From: Sphingobacterium sp. lm-10
GTDB lineage: Bacteria; Bacteroidota; Bacteroidia; Sphingobacteriales; Sphingobacteriaceae
NCBI RefSeq assembly: GCF_023554555.1
Contig: NZ_JAMJWC010000001.1
Span: 1,240,001-1,304,000, forward strand
Length of the DNA: 64,000 nt
Reading direction: 5' to 3'
Shown here: positions 61,546 through 64,000 of the stretch, in pieces
Position numbering within the stretch: position 1 is the first letter of the stretch
Layout: the number at the start of each line of letters is the position of its first letter
Notes under the pieces: model-generated
What the model was told of the DNA's origin: nothing
Databases searched by the model: none
The model's input: the letters and a program-made list of their open reading frames with translations, nothing else
Made by a program: the position numbers and the translations under genes

Positions 61546-63231
61546 TTATAGATTTCCTTTTTTCAATTCGCTCACCGCAAAATCTACCGCACGAGCTGTT
61601 AGCGCCATATACGTTAGTGAAGGGTTGACACAAGCACCAGAAGTCATCGCAGCACCATCGGTCACAAAAACGTTCTTAGCATCCCAAACTTGATTATTCT
61701 TATTCAACACAGAATTGGTAGACTCAGTACCCATACGCGCTGTACCCATCTCATGAATACCTTGACCGAAGCCATATCCGTTGTCGTATGTGTGTACGTC
61801 TTTAGCACCGACAGACTCCAACATTTCCTTCATCTCAGACATCATATCAGGCCTCATTTTCAGTTCATTATCTCTAATCTCCATATCCATCTTAAGCACT
61901 GGCAATCCCCACTTATCTTTAACGGACTTGTCTAGAGAAATTTTGTTTTCATGATATGGTAAGATCTCTCCAAAAGCGGTAAAACCTACATTCCAATCGC
62001 CAGCTTCTGTCATAGCATCTTTCCAAGCGCCACCCACAGACATCTCGGCAACCTCACCAGACCAACGTCCACGACTAGCGGCACCTTGGTATCCAAATCC
62101 ACGTACATAATCACGCTTTTTATCATCACCTGGTATATTCTGGAATCGAGGCACGTATAAACCTGTAGGACGACGGCCATAGAAATATTTGTCATCGTAT
62201 CCTTCCATACGACCGCTGGCTCCTAAGCGGAAATGATGATCCATAGCATTGTGACCTAATTCGCCACTGCTACTTCCTAAACCACCATCCCAAACATCGG
62301 TAGCAGAGTTCATCAATACCCAAGTAGAATTGAACGCTGAAGCACATACAAATACAACTTTTGCATAGTATTCATACGTTTTTCCTGTTTCTGCATCCAC
62401 GATTTCAACGCCCGTTGCTTTCTGCGTGTCCTTATCGTATAAAATACGTGTCACGATCGAAAACGGACGTAAGGTTAGATTTCCTGTTTTCACAGCCGCC
62501 GGTAGTGTAGATGATTGTGTACTAAAGTATGCACCAAAGTTACAGCCTAACCAACATTGATTTTGATACTGACAGTTCACCCGGCCGTGGTGTGGAACCG
62601 TAATATTTGCGGTACGCCCCATAATGAAGTGGCGCTTGCTACCATAGTTTTTCTTGATACGTTCTACCAAGTCTTTTTCTACTACGTTGAACGGCATAGC
62701 TGGCATGAAATCCCCATCTGGCAACACATCCAACCCATCTCTATTTCCAGAGATTCCGGCCCACTTCTCTGCGTAGCTATACCACGACGCGATATCTTTA
62801 TAGCGAATTGGCCAGTCGGTACCGTGTCCATCTTTCGCATTAGCTTCAAAATCCAGGTCTGAGAAACGGTAACTCTGTCTTCCCCACATCAAAGAACGAC
62901 CACCAACGTGGTATCCTCTGTACCAATCAAAGCGCTTCTCTTCGGTATACGGACTTTCTTTTTCGTTTACCCAAAAGTCCAGATTTCTTTCATTTAGTGC
63001 GTAGTCCCGACGTAAAACTGGATAGTCTTCTTCCATCTGCGTAGTCCTACCTCCGCGATGTGGATACTCCCAGGTATCTTTGTTTGCGTGATAGTCTTTT
63101 ACGTGTTCTACATTACGTCCACGTTCCAGCATGATAGTTTTTAGGCCTTTTTCCGTCAGCTCTTTAGCAGCCCACCCACCGCTGATTCCGGAACCTATAA
63201 CAATTGCGTCATACGTATTACTTTGTACCAT
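61546..63231 (-). CDS. GMC-family oxidoreductase (sugar dehydrogenase-like)
   Basis: 561 residues, no signal peptide. The FAD-binding fingerprint AIVIGSGISGGWAAKELTEK opens the protein. The block YHVGGRSLMWGRQS and the C-terminal active-site region GTARMGTESTNSVLNKNNQV-like HEMGTARMG are found in gluconate/glucose dehydrogenase-type GMC enzymes. Such enzymes oxidise sugar hydroxyls and pass electrons to a quinone or cytochrome, usually with a subunit-3 partner, which is encoded in the same operon. C-3 oxidation to 3-keto sugars is one known activity of this group. The substrate is not determined. Confidence 0.9.
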   Translation of the reverse strand: MVQSNTYDAIVIGSGISGGWAAKELTEKGLKTIMLERGRNVEHVKDYHANKDTWEYPHRGGRTTQMEEDYPVLRRDYALNERNLDFWVNEKESPYTEEKRFDWYRGYHVGGRSLMWGRQSYRFSDLDFEANAKDGHGTDWPIRYKDIASWYSYAEKWAGISGNRDGLDVLPDGDFMPAMPFNVVEKDLVERIKKNYGSKRHFIMGRTANITVPHHGRVNCQYQNQCWLGCNFGAYFSTQSSTLPAAVKTGNLTLRPFSIVTRILYDKDTQKATGVEIVDAETGKTYEYYAKVVFVCASAFNSTWVLMNSATDVWDGGLGSSSGELGHNAMDHHFRLGASGRMEGYDDKYFYGRRPTGLYVPRFQNIPGDDKKRDYVRGFGYQGAASRGRWSGEVAEMSVGGAWKDAMTEAGDWNVGFTAFGEILPYHENKISLDKSVKDKWGLPVLKMDMEIRDNELKMRPDMMSEMKEMLESVGAKDVHTYDNGYGFGQGIHEMGTARMGTESTNSVLNKNNQVWDAKNVFVTDGAAMTSGACVNPSLTYMALTARAVDFAVSELKKGNL

Positions 63232-63265
63232 TATCTCGTGTTTTATAATTTCCCAAAAATTTAAT

Positions 63266-64000
63266 TTATGCGTTTACTTCAGCCGTAGCTTTCTTCGAAA
63301 TGTTGTCTTTAAACAACAATAGGAAAATCACTAATACTACAAAGGCAATTCCGGCAGGAATCAACCAGATTGTTTTCCAATCGTGACCTCCATCAGTCGT
63401 TACATAACTTTCTACAATCTTACCCGACAATAAAGATCCGATTAGCATACCTACACCATAAGTAGCTAATGAGATGAACCCTTGTGCAGCACTTTTAATT
63501 TTCGGCCCTGCAAGCTTATCCGTATATATCTGGCCCGTTACGAAGAAAAAGTCGTAACAGATACCATGCAATACAATACCCATCACCAGCATCCAATATC
63601 CTTGGCCAGCATCTCCAAAGGCAAAAAACACATACCGCAATACCCAAGCTAACATGCCAATACCCAACATTTTTTTAACCCCTAAACGCACAAACAGGAA
63701 GGGCATCACTAATAAAAATAAGGTTTCGGATACCTGTCCTAATGACTGCACGGCAGCGGCCGATTGCATTCCAATCTCGTTTAAGTAGATATTAGTAAAG
63801 TTGTAATAAAAGGTTAGTGGAACACAGATGGCGATAGAAGATAAGAAAAACAATAAGAATGACCTGTTTTTCAATAATGCGAAGGCTTCTAGTCCCAAAA
63901 TCTCTCCAACAGTGGTTTTTTCATTTTTCTTAGTTGGGGGGGTATCTGGTAAGAATAAGCTAAAAACCGCTAATATACCCGAAGCTACCGCCGCCAAGAT
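63266..64000 (-). CDS. NupG-like MFS transporter, C-terminal part (runs off window)
   Basis: Only the last 245 or so residues lie in the window; the N-terminus is beyond 64000. Seven membrane segments are visible. The pattern LTFYYNFTNIYLNEIGMQSA, VLHGICYDFFFVTGQIYTDK and AAQGFISLATYGVGMLIGSL is that of the nucleoside:H+ symporter (NupG/XapB) family, whose Bacteroidota members often accompany sugar-oxidation genes. It lies 34 bp upstream of the GMC gene and probably belongs to the same transcript. The substrate is likely a nucleoside or sugar. Confidence 0.85.
   Translation of the reverse strand: MLAAVASGILAVFSLFLPDTPPTKKNEKTTVGEILGLEAFALLKNRSFLLFFLSSIAICVPLTFYYNFTNIYLNEIGMQSAAAVQSLGQVSETLFLLVMPFLFVRLGVKKMLGIGMLAWVLRYVFFAFGDAGQGYWMLVMGIVLHGICYDFFFVTGQIYTDKLAGPKIKSAAQGFISLATYGVGMLIGSLLSGKIVESYVTTDGGHDWKTIWLIPAGIAFVVLVIFLLLFKDNISKKATAEVNA

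Noticed and set aside
1..64000. CRISPR arrays, rRNA genes, insertion sequences
   Set aside because: No regularly spaced repeats, rRNA segments or transposase motifs were found on reading the window.

Overview
The window looks like chromosomal DNA of a Bacteroidota bacterium, most likely of the Sphingobacteriaceae (Sphingobacterium/Pedobacter type). Three SusC/SusD outer-membrane uptake loci, FecR anti-sigma factors paired with ECF sigma factors, promoters with the Bacteroidota -7 box TAnnTTTG, a tRNA without an encoded CCA end, and many lipoproteins with short lipoboxes all point there. This placement is inferred from gene content; no marker gene is present. No CRISPR array, prophage, transposase or rRNA operon was found.

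Layout. 1-1.5 kb: the tail of a small-molecule locus with an SbnA-like PLP enzyme and a partial FAD-NAD(P)-binding protein. 1.7-9 kb: housekeeping and stress genes (CsbD, ROK kinase, patatin-like lipase, tRNA-Ser, MerR beside a decayed SDR gene, a metallo-beta-lactamase-fold hydrolase, a lipoprotein, a YihY/BrkB protein). 9.4-17.4 kb: complete uptake operon 1 (ECF sigma, FecR, SusC, SusD, TlpA-like thioredoxin) ending in a strong terminator. 17.6-18.1 kb: guanine deaminase. 18.3-26.5 kb: uptake operon 2 (FecR, SusC, SusD, lipoprotein, terminator), with its likely ECF sigma factor encoded after the operon. 26.8-29.8 kb: a soluble five-PAS histidine kinase.

29.9-39.5 kb holds the most unusual locus. 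It is a tight minus-strand operon of susC, susD, two paralogous DoxX-like membrane proteins, a SoxD-like lipoprotein cytochrome c and a SoxC-like molybdopterin enzyme. It is preceded by a leader of about 330 nt. The leader carries a 28-codon ORF ending in Cys-Glu-Val-Met-Arg-Met-Cys, followed by hairpins. I read this as a TonB-dependent uptake system coupled to oxidation of a sulfur compound, possibly controlled by a sulfur-amino-acid leader peptide. The gene order is seen directly; the function and regulation are inference.

40-46 kb: Hsp31/HchA, a Crp/Fnr regulator, a DUF4267 protein, and a TetR regulon (TetR, membrane protein, DUF3817, rhodanese) with three copies of a matching palindrome, then a DoxX protein. 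46-51.7 kb: a Tic20/DUF4870-like protein, a YbjJ-like MFS transporter, and a three-gene envelope operon. 52-59.4 kb: an aromatic-acid cluster (AraC regulator, MHS-type transporter, FAH-family hydrolase, flavin reductase-like protein, homogentisate dioxygenase homologue, porin-like protein). 59.5 kb to the end: a minus-strand sugar-oxidation operon (gluconate 2-dehydrogenase subunit 3-like, Gfo/Idh/MocA, GMC oxidoreductase, and a NupG-like MFS transporter cut by the window edge).
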